Assembly: GCA_035647455.1 (NCBI GenBank)
Contig: DASRNI010000028.1
Coordinates: 1-64,000 of the forward strand
Direction: 5' to 3'
Length of the DNA: 64,000 nucleotides
From: UBA1361 sp035647455
GTDB taxonomy: Bacteria; Bacillota_I; Bacilli_A; RFN20; CAG-826
A program made the translations under genes and the position numbers. Within the stretch, counting starts at the first letter, position 1; every line of letters begins with the position of its first letter. Shown piece by piece: positions 27,059-35,166 of the stretch. The notes under the pieces were generated by a model. That model did no database searches. It saw only the letters and a list, made by a program, of their open reading frames with translations, and was not told the DNA's origin.

Positions 27059-28223
27059 CTTTGAATTTCATTTAAGAACAAAACTTTACTTTGGCCGTGA
27101 TGAACATTTAAAAATCGGTGAAATTATTAAAGGATACGGATTTAGTAGCGTTTTAATCTTAATTGGTGAAAGACACGTCAAAGAGACCGGCTTATTAGAT
27201 AAAGTTAGTGATTTACTGGGCAAAAACGGTATAAAATATACAGTTTATGGCGGAATTACGCCAAACCCTGAAATAAAGTTTGTGCGCGAAGCGACGAGAA
27301 TTGCCCAAAAAGAAGCGGTTGATTTAATTTTAGCAATCGGTGGCGGAAGCGTGATTGATGTTGCGAAAACTGTAAGCGCAAGTTATTACTATAAAGGTGA
27401 CCCATTTGATTTTTGTACGAAAACGGCTACTGTGGAAAAGGCGTTACCGCTCGGTGTTATTTTAACCCACAGTTCGTCAGGGAGCGAAATGTCGGCAAGT
27501 GCGGTAATATCGCGTGCTGAAACGCTGTTTAAAGAAGGGTATAGGAGTGAGCTAATTCGGCCTTTATTTGCGGTAATGAATCCCAGGTTAACGCAAAGTG
27601 TCTCAAAATATCAAACAGCGGTCGGCATTGTTGATAGCTTTATGCATTCACTTGAGCGTTATTTTTCTAATCCCGAAATCTTTTCTTTTGCTGATCGATT
27701 TAATGAAGCGGTTTTTATCACATTAAAAGAAGCAGCGTTAAAGTTAATTAAAGATCCAAACGATTACGATGCCCGCGCAAACATAATGTTAGCAAGTGCA
27801 ATGTCACATAACGGACTTGGCGGGTTGGGCAAAAAAACATATATGTCAGCACATCAACTTGAACACGCCTTAAGTGCACTTTATCCAGAAATTGCTCACG
27901 GCCACGGACTGGCAGTTGTTTGGCCAGCCTGGGCGAAAATGTATTTGCCAATTATGCCGGATAAATTTGATCGTTTTGCACGCGTCGTTTTTAATTTTTC
28001 TAATGATGATAAAATAAAAAATGGTTTACGGGGTATTGAGGCACTCGAAAACTTATTTGCTAAGCTCGGTTTAACTTTAACTTTACGGAACTTAGGTGTT
28101 AAAGAAAGTGATTACGATGTTCTTGTTAATATCGTTACAAAAAATGGTGAGAAGAAACTATATCACCGCCTTAAAGAATTAGATAAAGAAGAAATACGAA
28201 CAATTTATCAAAATTGTTATTAG
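27051..28223 (+). CDS. Iron-containing alcohol dehydrogenase (BDH/YqhD type)
   Basis: Group III NAD(P)-dependent alcohol dehydrogenase. It has the nucleotide motif GGGSVIDVAK and metal-binding residues in VGIVDSFMHSLE (Asp and His), MSAHQLEHALS and EIAHGHGLAVVWP. Length 390 is typical. It resembles butanol-dehydrogenase-type enzymes that reduce aldehydes, probably with NADPH; the substrate cannot be read from sequence. The start overlaps the TetR gene by 8 bp. Confidence 0.92.
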   Translation: MHNFEFHLRTKLYFGRDEHLKIGEIIKGYGFSSVLILIGERHVKETGLLDKVSDLLGKNGIKYTVYGGITPNPEIKFVREATRIAQKEAVDLILAIGGGSVIDVAKTVSASYYYKGDPFDFCTKTATVEKALPLGVILTHSSSGSEMSASAVISRAETLFKEGYRSELIRPLFAVMNPRLTQSVSKYQTAVGIVDSFMHSLERYFSNPEIFSFADRFNEAVFITLKEAALKLIKDPNDYDARANIMLASAMSHNGLGGLGKKTYMSAHQLEHALSALYPEIAHGHGLAVVWPAWAKMYLPIMPDKFDRFARVVFNFSNDDKIKNGLRGIEALENLFAKLGLTLTLRNLGVKESDYDVLVNIVTKNGEKKLYHRLKELDKEEIRTIYQNCY

Positions 28224-28231
28224 GAGGAAAT

Positions 28232-29350
28232 ATGCGCAAAGAAGATTTCTTAAGTATTGTTGTGTATCTGTTAATGATTGTCGTGGCTATTTTTATTGGT
28301 GAATTAATTATTAGCCCGGCCTTTGCAACTTCAGCACTTAACCTTGTCGAACCCGACACATATATTTTTGCAATAAGTACAATTGTTGTTGGTTTATTAA
28401 TCAATACAATTTTATTTGAAGTCGGTCACGTTCTTGGTGCACTAATTGGTGGTTATAAAGTCATCAGTGTGACTGTACTTGGTTTTTCATTTTATAAAAC
28501 AAAGAATAAATGGCGTTTTGGCTTTAAGCGTTATGAAGGACTTACTGGCGAAACGAAAATTGTTGCCCGGAAAGAAAAAACACGTCCGCGTCTCTTTCTT
28601 TTTGGACCAACACTGATGGTTTTATTAGAGTTTGGCATTGCGACAGCTTTGTTTTTAAGTTTTGGTCCAAAAGAAGCGATTCATCACCAATCGCTAATTG
28701 TTGCCGGTATTGGCGCAATGCTGCTTTTATATAATATTATGCCGTTTAAACTCGATAACTTTACTGATGGCTACTATATCGTTCTTTTAGGTCGAAAAAT
28801 TAACAAAGAAGCATATAACGAACTAATTCGGATTGAGTCACGTATTCATGAAGGCGAAGACATAGGCGAAATTAAAACATTTGAAGAAGTAACAACGTTA
28901 ACCGCGCGTGTTACGCTTTACACTCTTTATCGCCTTATCGATGAAGGGAAGTTTAAAGAAGCACTTGAAATTATTGAACGTTTAATTGCCGATGACAAGA
29001 AAATCGAGTTAGAATTTGTTGGCCGCATTAAAGCACAAAAGATTTATTTATTACTCCACACGAAAGCGATGGAAGTAACTGAAAATTACTGGTTTAATGA
29101 ACTTTCTACACAAGAAAGACGCTTTATTAGTAATGACTTAACATTTGAAACAATGCGCTCATATTTCTTATATAGCGGTCTTGTAACAAAAAGTGAAAGT
29201 GAATGTTTGTTTGTTTTAAACCGCCTTAAACGAGCTGAGCGACTTCGTTTAAATGAATACCGCGAAGAAGAGGAGTTGAAACTCTTTAAAGAAGCAGTGC
29301 TAAAAGTGCGGGCGGAAAACCCTACTTGGGAATTAAATTACGACGAATAG
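28232..29350 (+). CDS. M50-peptidase-like membrane protein with altered active site
   Basis: A 372-residue protein with membrane segments near residues 8-30, 45-70, 128-150 and 155-175 and a soluble helical C-terminal part. The second segment aligns with the site-2 protease motif HExxH but reads FEVGH (residues 62-66), so the first zinc-binding His is lost while Glu and the second His remain. The later motif MPFKLDNFTDGYYI resembles the M50 NxxPxxxxDG region. It is probably a non-proteolytic relative or uses another metal arrangement. The ATG at 28232 follows AGGAGG by 6 bp. It is the last gene before a terminator. Confidence 0.6.
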   Translation: MRKEDFLSIVVYLLMIVVAIFIGELIISPAFATSALNLVEPDTYIFAISTIVVGLLINTILFEVGHVLGALIGGYKVISVTVLGFSFYKTKNKWRFGFKRYEGLTGETKIVARKEKTRPRLFLFGPTLMVLLEFGIATALFLSFGPKEAIHHQSLIVAGIGAMLLLYNIMPFKLDNFTDGYYIVLLGRKINKEAYNELIRIESRIHEGEDIGEIKTFEEVTTLTARVTLYTLYRLIDEGKFKEALEIIERLIADDKKIELEFVGRIKAQKIYLLLHTKAMEVTENYWFNELSTQERRFISNDLTFETMRSYFLYSGLVTKSESECLFVLNRLKRAERLRLNEYREEEELKLFKEAVLKVRAENPTWELNYDE

Positions 29351-29353
29351 AAA

Positions 29354-29378
29354 AAAACATCGCTGAATGCGATGTTTT
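29354..29378. terminator. Terminator between the M50-like gene and mscL
   Basis: AAAACATCGC and GCGATGTTTT form a 10-bp perfect stem with a TGAAT loop, with A-rich and T-rich flanks, so it could work on both strands between these convergent genes. Confidence 0.8.
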
Positions 29379-29398
29379 CTTTAAGTTTAAAGTGAAGT

Positions 29399-29875
29399 TT
29401 ACTTTTTCGGATCTTTTTTAATTAAAGCATCACGAATTTCAGTAAGAAGCAGAACTTCATCACTTAACTGTGGCTCTTCCTCAACTTCTTCAACTTCTTC
29501 TTCCTCTTCAGTAGGAACAAGTTTTTCTTTAAGTTGTTGTGCTCGTGCTGAAACACCCATGAAAACTTTGATGATGAGAAATAGCACTAGGGCAATTAAA
29601 ACGAAATTAATTACTGCCTGAAGGAAAAGTCCGTAATGTAAGGCGATTTCGGCAACGGCTTCTTGTCCGTTTGTTGCTGCAACACCTTCTTTTAAAACAA
29701 GTTTCCAGTCGGTAATATCTTTGCCCCCAAGTAAAGCGATTAGCGGCATAATTATGTCGCCAACTAAACTGTTAACAATCGCAGTAAAAGCGGCACCGAT
29801 AATAATCCCAACGGCTAAGTTAAGAACGTTTCCACGTGAGATAAACTCTTTAAATTCTTTAAAAAACTTTTTCAT
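29399..29875 (-). CDS. mscL: Large-conductance mechanosensitive channel
   Basis: Pore protein that opens when membrane tension rises and lets solutes escape on osmotic downshock. It has the typical start FKEFISRGNVLNLAVGIIIG with the gating helix TM1, a periplasmic-type loop, and TM2 (about 87-110). The C-terminal region contains a run of about ten acidic residues, EEEEEVEEVEEEP, then LLTEIRDAL. Length 158 is a little longer than E. coli MscL (136). GGAG precedes the ATG. Confidence 0.95.
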   Translation of the reverse strand: MKKFFKEFKEFISRGNVLNLAVGIIIGAAFTAIVNSLVGDIIMPLIALLGGKDITDWKLVLKEGVAATNGQEAVAEIALHYGLFLQAVINFVLIALVLFLIIKVFMGVSARAQQLKEKLVPTEEEEEVEEVEEEPQLSDEVLLLTEIRDALIKKDPKK

Positions 29876-29901
29876 TTTTCACTCCTTCTATCTTGAATTC
29901 A

Positions 29902-29929
29902 ATTATAAATGGTTTATAAAATAAAGCAA
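29902..29929 (-). promoter_or_regulatory. mscL promoter
   Basis: On the minus strand TTGCTT (29924-29929) and TATAAT (29902-29907) are separated by 16 bp, about 27 bp before the ATG. An 8-bp inverted repeat (GCAATAAA/TTTATTGC, 29926-29947) overlaps the -35. Confidence 0.5.
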
Positions 29930-30028
29930 TAAAAAGCGCTTTATTGCCATCACACAGATTTAAACGATTATAATTCAAAAAAGTAATTTAAACGGACGAT
30001 TGAAAATACTAAATATAAGGACTAAACT

Positions 30029-30057
30029 GTGACAGTTATTACAAAATGCGTTAATAT
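30029..30057 (+). promoter_or_regulatory. degV promoter
   Basis: GTGACA and TAATAT hexamers separated by 17 bp, 36 bp before the gene start. Confidence 0.5.
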
Positions 30058-30093
30058 TATATGTAGCGAAATAAGATTAAGGAGATTGTCATT

Positions 30094-30948
30094 ATGAAAA
30101 AATTTAAAATTATTTCCGACTCAACACACGACCTAAGCCCAGAGTTAGTTAAAGAGGCAGATGTCGATATTGTACCGTCAAACGTATTAATTGGCGACGA
30201 AACTTATTTAGATTATTTTGAGATTAATGATGTCTTACTTTATGCAAAAATGAAAGAAAAAGGCGTCTTTCCGAAAACAAGTGCGGGAACACCAGCTTAT
30301 TTTCTCAAAGCATTTGAAAAAGCGAAGGCCGAAGGATATAAAGAAATTATTGTTATTACGATCGGCAATTCATTTAGTGCGACACAAAAGAGCGGGATGA
30401 TTGCTGCGGAAATGATTGAAGGAGTAAAAGTTCGCTTTGTCGATTCATATTCACTTTCATCAGGAAGCGGCTTGCTTGTTATGCGTGCTCACGACTTACG
30501 CAAAGAAGGCAAATCGGTTGATGAAGTCGCTGATTACTTACAAAATCTTGCGCCACGTGTACGCGCTCAGTTTATTGTTGATAATTTACAAATGCTTAAT
30601 GCCGGTGGCCGTGTTACAGGGATTAAATACTTTATTGGCAGAATTTTACGTGCACACCCGTTCTTACAAGTAAACGATGCAAAACTTGAGGTTGTTGATA
30701 CACCAAAAGGAAAATCAGAACGTGCACTAGATAAGATGATTGAAGTTTTTGAAACTGAATTTGCGGCCGGTTTAGAATCACCGCGTGTTTTCATCACGCA
30801 TACACACGGTGGATCGCGAATTGACTATATTAAAGAACGACTATTAAAGTTAATTCCGGAAGAAAATATTTATGTGACAGAAGCCGGAGCGGTTATTAGT
30901 AGTCATTGTGGCGCAGGAACGATCGGCATCTTATATATTCGTAAATAG
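30094..30948 (+). CDS. DegV/FakB family fatty-acid-binding protein
   Basis: DegV-fold proteins bind a fatty acid and, as FakB, present it to a FakA kinase for phospholipid synthesis. The signature starts ISDSTHDLSPELV, with the conserved TSAGTP (fatty-acid head contact Ser) and VDSYSLSSGSGLLV segments and LNAGGRVTG. Length 284 is typical. It is transcribed alone between its own promoter and a terminator. No fakA is in the window. Confidence 0.9.
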   Translation: MKKFKIISDSTHDLSPELVKEADVDIVPSNVLIGDETYLDYFEINDVLLYAKMKEKGVFPKTSAGTPAYFLKAFEKAKAEGYKEIIVITIGNSFSATQKSGMIAAEMIEGVKVRFVDSYSLSSGSGLLVMRAHDLRKEGKSVDEVADYLQNLAPRVRAQFIVDNLQMLNAGGRVTGIKYFIGRILRAHPFLQVNDAKLEVVDTPKGKSERALDKMIEVFETEFAAGLESPRVFITHTHGGSRIDYIKERLLKLIPEENIYVTEAGAVISSHCGAGTIGILYIRK

Positions 30949-30958
30949 AAACAAACAA

Positions 30959-30994
30959 AAAACGGGCTGAAAATTACAACAAGCCCGTTTTTAT
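30959..30994. terminator. Terminator between degV and zur
   Basis: AAAACGGGCT and AGCCCGTTTT form a 10-bp stem with a 13-base loop followed by T-rich sequence; A-rich and T-rich flanks on each side suggest use by both convergent transcripts. Confidence 0.8.
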
Positions 30995-31002
30995 TTACTT
31001 AA

Positions 31003-31368
31003 TTACTGACAATTACGACATAACCCGTAAATTGTTAAATCGTGATGTGTTACTTTGAATTCGTTTTGGGCAATTGTTTCTGCGGCAAATTTTTCAATAA
31101 CACAGTCTAATTTATAGCGTTTTTTACAACTAGTACAAATTAGATAATGGAAATGCTTATCACCACTTAAATAATAGTAGGAAGTTTGATTAATCATACT
31201 TTTTGTAAGCATGTTATGGCGTTCGAAATATTCGAGTGCGCGGTAAATCGTGGATAAATCGATGTTTTGTTCTTTTAAAAGTAGAGCGATGTCTTCTGCA
31301 CAAAGCATATCATCACTTTCTTTAAATAAGTTTAATACTAACTTGCGGTGTTTTGTCATGCGAATCAT
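31003..31368 (-). CDS. zur: Fur family regulator, probably the zinc sensor Zur
   Basis: 121-residue Fur-type repressor. A winged helix comes first (TKHRKLVLNLFKESDDMLCAEDIALLL), and the zinc-binding pairs are CTSCKK and the C-terminal CRNC. His residues around YYYLSGDKHFHYLIC and VTHHDLTIYG fit the regulatory site. The gene is last in the znuA-znuC-znuB-zur operon, with a 4-bp overlap with znuB, which makes a zinc role much more likely than iron or peroxide. AGGAAAAG precedes the ATG. Confidence 0.85.
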   Translation of the reverse strand: MIRMTKHRKLVLNLFKESDDMLCAEDIALLLKEQNIDLSTIYRALEYFERHNMLTKSMINQTSYYYLSGDKHFHYLICTSCKKRYKLDCVIEKFAAETIAQNEFKVTHHDLTIYGLCRNCQ

Positions 31369-32183
31369 AATCTTTTCCTCAAAAATATCACTTTCGTCAG
31401 ATATGTTAATAATAAAAACGTACTAAAGACAATAATAATGCTTGGACCAGTTGGGAGTGCCATGTGGTAAGAAATGATAATGCCAATTAAAACAGCGAGC
31501 AATGAAGAAACGACACCAAAAATTAGCGTCTCACTAAAACTCCGTGAAATTTGCCGCGCAATAAGTGCAGGGAAAATAACAAATGCCGAAATTAAAAGTG
31601 CCCCAATCGCGCGAACACCGATGACAACAAACACTGCAGTAAGCGCTGAAAGCGTATATTTAAGTAAGCGCACTTTGATTTTTGAAAATTCCGCATATGT
31701 TTGATCGTACGTTGCGTTTAAGAGTCGGCGGTAATAAATAAGGACAAAAAGAGCGACACCAAGCACGAGAATGCCCGCAGCAACAAGCTCTGTTTTTGGA
31801 TCAATTGTTAAAATACTTCCAACGAGCAGTGAATCAATTAAGCGGTTAAATCCTTCAACTTTTTCAATAATAACAAGTCCAATTGCTAAACTTAATGTTG
31901 AAACAACGCCAATTGAAGCGTCGTTATTTAAATTAACGCGTTCGGTTAGAAAAGTAATAAGTAAAGCAGCAACAATTGCAAATGGTAAAGCAAAGTAAAG
32001 TGGTTCACTAGCAAAGATTAAACCGATAACAAAACCAGTAAACGAAATGTGGGCCATCCCGTCAGCAATGAGTGATTGTTGTGATAAAACAAGAAATGGG
32101 CTTAAAAGCGCCGCAGCAAAGGCGATAAGCAAACCAAGAATTAAGGCATAAACCATAAATGAGTAACTTAAAAAACTAAACAT
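31365..32183 (-). CDS. znuB: Zinc ABC transporter permease
   Basis: Integral membrane permease of the ZnuB/MntB (ABC-3) family: many hydrophobic helices, with the family segments SLIADGMAHISFTGF and GVRAIGALLISAFVIFPALIA. I use the ATG at 32183 (GGGGTG six bases upstream), giving 272 residues; a GTG at 32192 is an alternative start. It overlaps znuC by 8 bp and zur by 4 bp. Confidence 0.92.
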   Translation of the reverse strand: MFSFLSYSFMVYALILGLLIAFAAALLSPFLVLSQQSLIADGMAHISFTGFVIGLIFASEPLYFALPFAIVAALLITFLTERVNLNNDASIGVVSTLSLAIGLVIIEKVEGFNRLIDSLLVGSILTIDPKTELVAAGILVLGVALFVLIYYRRLLNATYDQTYAEFSKIKVRLLKYTLSALTAVFVVIGVRAIGALLISAFVIFPALIARQISRSFSETLIFGVVSSLLAVLIGIIISYHMALPTGPSIIIVFSTFLLLTYLTKVIFLRKRL

Positions 32184-32886
32184 TGGTTTCACCCCGTTTC
32201 ATTGCTTGGTACTCAGGAAGCGTTCCAAAAAACTTAATTTCTTGATCGATATAAATAATGTCGGCACAGTCACAAAGCGCTTCATGCAAATCATGTGTAA
32301 CAAAGATAATTGTTTTCTTTTCGTGATGAAGTTCCATAATGATCTCATTGAACCGCTTGCGAAATGATGGGTCAAGCGCAGAAGTAGGTTCATCAAGAAT
32401 AATAAAATCAGGGTTGCTAATGAGCGCGCGAATTAAAAAGACGCGTTGTTGTTGTCCGCCAGATAGCGTTGCCATCGGCGCGGTTAGCAAGTGGCCAATT
32501 TCCATTCTTTCTAACCATGTTTTAATTTGGTTGTGTTCTTCTTTAGTGATAAAAAGCCGTTGTTTTTGAAAACCACTATAAATCACTTCACGAACAGTAA
32601 TCGGAAAGTTTGATTGCTGAACAAGCTTTTGTGGTAAATAACCAACGGCAAAATCACCCCGAGTTATCGTTCCTTCAGTTTGTTTGAGTAAATTTGTAAT
32701 TAAACGAACAAATGTCGTTTTTCCCGAACCATTAGGACCGATAACATAAAGAAGCATTCCCTTTTTAACGGTAAAGTTGATGTTTTTCAGTGCTTCGACT
32801 TTACCAAAGGTAACGCCAACATTGTTTAAGCTAATCACTAAGTCCGAGTTTGAGATTGCTGATGTTTTGGGCGAAGATTTGGGCAT
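32176..32886 (-). CDS. znuC: Zinc ABC transporter ATP-binding protein
   Basis: ATPase that powers zinc uptake. Walker A GPNGSGKTTFVRLI, signature LSGGQQQRVFLIRAL, Walker B FIILDEPTSALD. Length 236 from the ATG at 32886, which has AAAGGAG 6 bp upstream; the open frame extends further only within znuA. It overlaps the 3' end of znuA by 56 bp, an unusually long overlap. Confidence 0.93.
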   Translation of the reverse strand: MPKSSPKTSAISNSDLVISLNNVGVTFGKVEALKNINFTVKKGMLLYVIGPNGSGKTTFVRLITNLLKQTEGTITRGDFAVGYLPQKLVQQSNFPITVREVIYSGFQKQRLFITKEEHNQIKTWLERMEIGHLLTAPMATLSGGQQQRVFLIRALISNPDFIILDEPTSALDPSFRKRFNEIIMELHHEKKTIIFVTHDLHEALCDCADIIYIDQEIKFFGTLPEYQAMKRGETNV

Positions 32887-33745
32887 AATTAACTCCTTTC
32901 TCTGCTTCATTTTTCGCGATATTGTGGTAAGCATGAAGTTCCAAAAGCTCAATATCGTAGTTATATTTATTTTTTAGTTCTGTTTTGATTTGTCGGGCGA
33001 CACGCGGCTCTGCTAATTCTTCAATGTAAATATATTTCGTCTTAGTTCCATATATTTCTTCAATTAACTTAATTAACTGTTGCGGTGTTAAGTCACCACT
33101 CGGGCTATAACTATCTGCTAATGAGATTATTTCTAACTCGTAACGCGCGGCAAAGGCATCAAGTGCATTATGACCAGCGAAATAGATTGGCTGCCGTTCT
33201 ATTGTTGTTAAGTAAGTGTTAAAGCTTTGGTGAAGTGACGCAATTTCGTTATAGTAAAAATCAGCGTTTTCATCGTAAAACACAGCGTTATCCGCGTCAA
33301 TCTGCTTTATTTCATCTCTAACCGCATTAATAAGTTGTAAATATGTTGTTGGATCTGTCCAAAAATGCCCGCTTCCTTCATGGTCATGAGCGTGAGTTCT
33401 TTTTGGGCTAACAGGAGGATTAAAAGGTAGCGCGGTAAATGCCTCACTAAGCGCGAATGCATTTTCGTTGTTAACTAAGTTTTTCACCCAAGTTTCTAAA
33501 AATGGTGTAGTGTAAATAAAAAGTTTCGCATTATTTACAGCGACAACATCCTGGGCATTAGGCTCATAATCATGGAGTTCACTTCCCCACGGAACAAGAT
33601 TGCGATGACTTATTTTGTCTTTGGCAATTTCATGAACTAAGTCGTACGCAATAAAAGAAGAAGTAATAATTTCTTCTTGACCACGGGTGTTACAGGAACT
33701 TAAGAGTAGTAACGGTACAAGCAATAACAATTTTTTCTTTTTCAT
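32831..33745 (-). CDS. znuA: Zinc-binding lipoprotein of the ABC transporter
   Basis: Surface lipoprotein that captures zinc for the ABC-3 permease. The lipobox is LLSSC (Cys18 or so). Metal-binding positions typical of ZnuA/AdcA are seen: HDYEP, a short His-rich loop HAHDHEGSGH, HFWTDP, AGHNALDAF and a C-terminal acidic IEELAEP. The His-rich loop favours zinc over manganese. Length 304 is normal. Two inverted repeats lie between this gene and the upstream region and are candidate zinc-responsive sites. Confidence 0.92.
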   Translation of the reverse strand: MKKKKLLLLVPLLLLSSCNTRGQEEIITSSFIAYDLVHEIAKDKISHRNLVPWGSELHDYEPNAQDVVAVNNAKLFIYTTPFLETWVKNLVNNENAFALSEAFTALPFNPPVSPKRTHAHDHEGSGHFWTDPTTYLQLINAVRDEIKQIDADNAVFYDENADFYYNEIASLHQSFNTYLTTIERQPIYFAGHNALDAFAARYELEIISLADSYSPSGDLTPQQLIKLIEEIYGTKTKYIYIEELAEPRVARQIKTELKNKYNYDIELLELHAYHNIAKNEAEKGVNYAQIFAQNISNLKLGLSD

Positions 33746-33751
33746 AACCTT

Positions 33752-33785
33752 TTGCGAACCATTCGCAACTCATTATAACATGTTA
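33752..33785 (-). promoter_or_regulatory. znu promoter with two candidate operator palindromes
   Basis: On the minus strand a TATAAT -10 lies at 33772-33777. Two palindromes overlap or flank it: TAACATGTTA (33776-33785) at the -10 edge, and TTGCGAA-CCA-TTCGCAA (33752-33768) between the start site and the znuA ATG at 33745. The second is a 7-3-7 repeat of the shape Fur-family proteins bind and is the better Zur candidate. Confidence 0.5.
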
Positions 33786-33799
33786 CATTATTGCTCATC

Positions 33800-33820
33800 A
33801 AAAAAACGCCCGAAGGCGTC
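33800..33820 (-). terminator. Terminator after tldE
   Basis: On the minus strand GACGCC-TTCG-GGCGT with a stable TTCG loop and then a T run. It separates the tld genes from the znu promoter. Confidence 0.85.
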
Positions 33821-33846
33821 TTTTCTTTTTAATCAAATAATTTTAC

Positions 33847-35166
33847 TTAGCCAGCGATGTTAAGTTTTTTAATGTAAACACTTGATGTCGTGTAGCTTGA
33901 AAGCTGTAATTCATTTTCATTCGCAACATCGCGCACATCATTAAATAACTTAATTAAGTTACCACTAACGGTAATTAAATTAACCGGCTCAGCAAGTTTA
34001 CCATCTCTAATGACGAAGCCAGAAGCTTGTAAACTAAAATCGCCACTTGTTGGGTTAAGTCCTGAATGTAACCCCATTACTTCAGTAATAAAAACACCTT
34101 CAGTAATCGGTGTAATCATTTCAGCAAATGTTTTTCGTCCCGGTCTTAAAACGACATTACTAATTCCGATGCCAATTTTACCCCCGTTATTGACGGCATT
34201 ACCAGTTGGTTCGACACCAGCTTTTTTAGCTGTACTTAAATTATGTAAGTAAGTCTTAAGGACGCCACGCTGGATAATTGGTTTATTAAACTTCGCCACA
34301 CCTTCGTCATCAAAGTAAGTGAAGAAGACGTTTCGCGTTAACGGTGCATCAGTTACGGTTATTTTTGCATTAGCAACACGTTCATTTAATTTACCGATAA
34401 AGAGCGAAGTTTGTTTTTCAACGTTTTCAGCATTAGCATTCGTTAAGTACGCGGCAAGAAGACTTGCGGTAACACGTGGATTAAGTACAACTGGGTAAGC
34501 TTTCGTTGGAACAGGCTTACCACCAAGCTTCGTAACTGCTTTATGAATAACGTCACCCACAAACTTGCCTAAATCAAATTTTTCATGATCGTTATCAAGG
34601 AAGATATGGTAACCGGTCTTTGTATCACCGTCTTCACGAACAACTACGTTAGCCATATAGTAATAATAGTTTTGTTTCGCCATTAGTTTTAATCCATACG
34701 AATTAAACATCCGACGGTCGTTTTCTTGTTCAACATAAACGACACTTTCAACATCTGTAACGCGCTTTTCGCGTTCAAAAAGTGCTTTTTCAATTAAAAA
34801 CAAGTTGTTTAGCTTATCGCTTTCACTAATTTTAGCGAGCTCGCGATTAAAAATATTACGACGGCGATATTTTTCGCTACCTTCGAAAATAATTGCTAAA
34901 TCATCGCTTTCACTAACACCAGCACTTGTTTTGATTTGGTCAATTAAGTAGTGTGGAGTAGTACGGTCATCTTTTTCACTAAGGGCAAACCCCATTTTTC
35001 CGTTAAAGATACCACGTGCCGCAATTGTAATTGTTGTTGCGACAGAATAATTTTCTACTGCCCCTTTGTAAACACCCATTTGTGTTGTTGAGCCACGGAC
35101 AATAACGACTTCGCTTTCTAAAAGTCCAGCTTCTTTAGCTAACTCAAAAAATTTATTTACGTTCAT
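33847..35166 (-). CDS. tldE: TldE/PmbA-type partner of the TldD protease
   Basis: 439-residue U62-family protein. With TldD it forms a heterodimer that degrades unfolded peptides and matures some modified peptides. It lacks the HExxxH zinc motif, as TldE subunits do, and carries TSGDFSLQASGFVIRDGKL, equivalent to the TldD region near the C-terminus. Its start overlaps tldD by 4 bp. No peptide precursor of the microcin B17 or PQQ kind is seen nearby, so a general proteolytic role is more likely. Confidence 0.9.
   Translation of the reverse strand: MNVNKFFELAKEAGLLESEVVIVRGSTTQMGVYKGAVENYSVATTITIAARGIFNGKMGFALSEKDDRTTPHYLIDQIKTSAGVSESDDLAIIFEGSEKYRRRNIFNRELAKISESDKLNNLFLIEKALFEREKRVTDVESVVYVEQENDRRMFNSYGLKLMAKQNYYYYMANVVVREDGDTKTGYHIFLDNDHEKFDLGKFVGDVIHKAVTKLGGKPVPTKAYPVVLNPRVTASLLAAYLTNANAENVEKQTSLFIGKLNERVANAKITVTDAPLTRNVFFTYFDDEGVAKFNKPIIQRGVLKTYLHNLSTAKKAGVEPTGNAVNNGGKIGIGISNVVLRPGRKTFAEMITPITEGVFITEVMGLHSGLNPTSGDFSLQASGFVIRDGKLAEPVNLITVSGNLIKLFNDVRDVANENELQLSSYTTSSVYIKKLNIAG

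Noticed and set aside
29926..29947. 8-bp inverted repeat upstream of mscL as a terminator
   Set aside because: There is no T run on either strand and it overlaps the mscL -35 region, so a promoter element is more likely.
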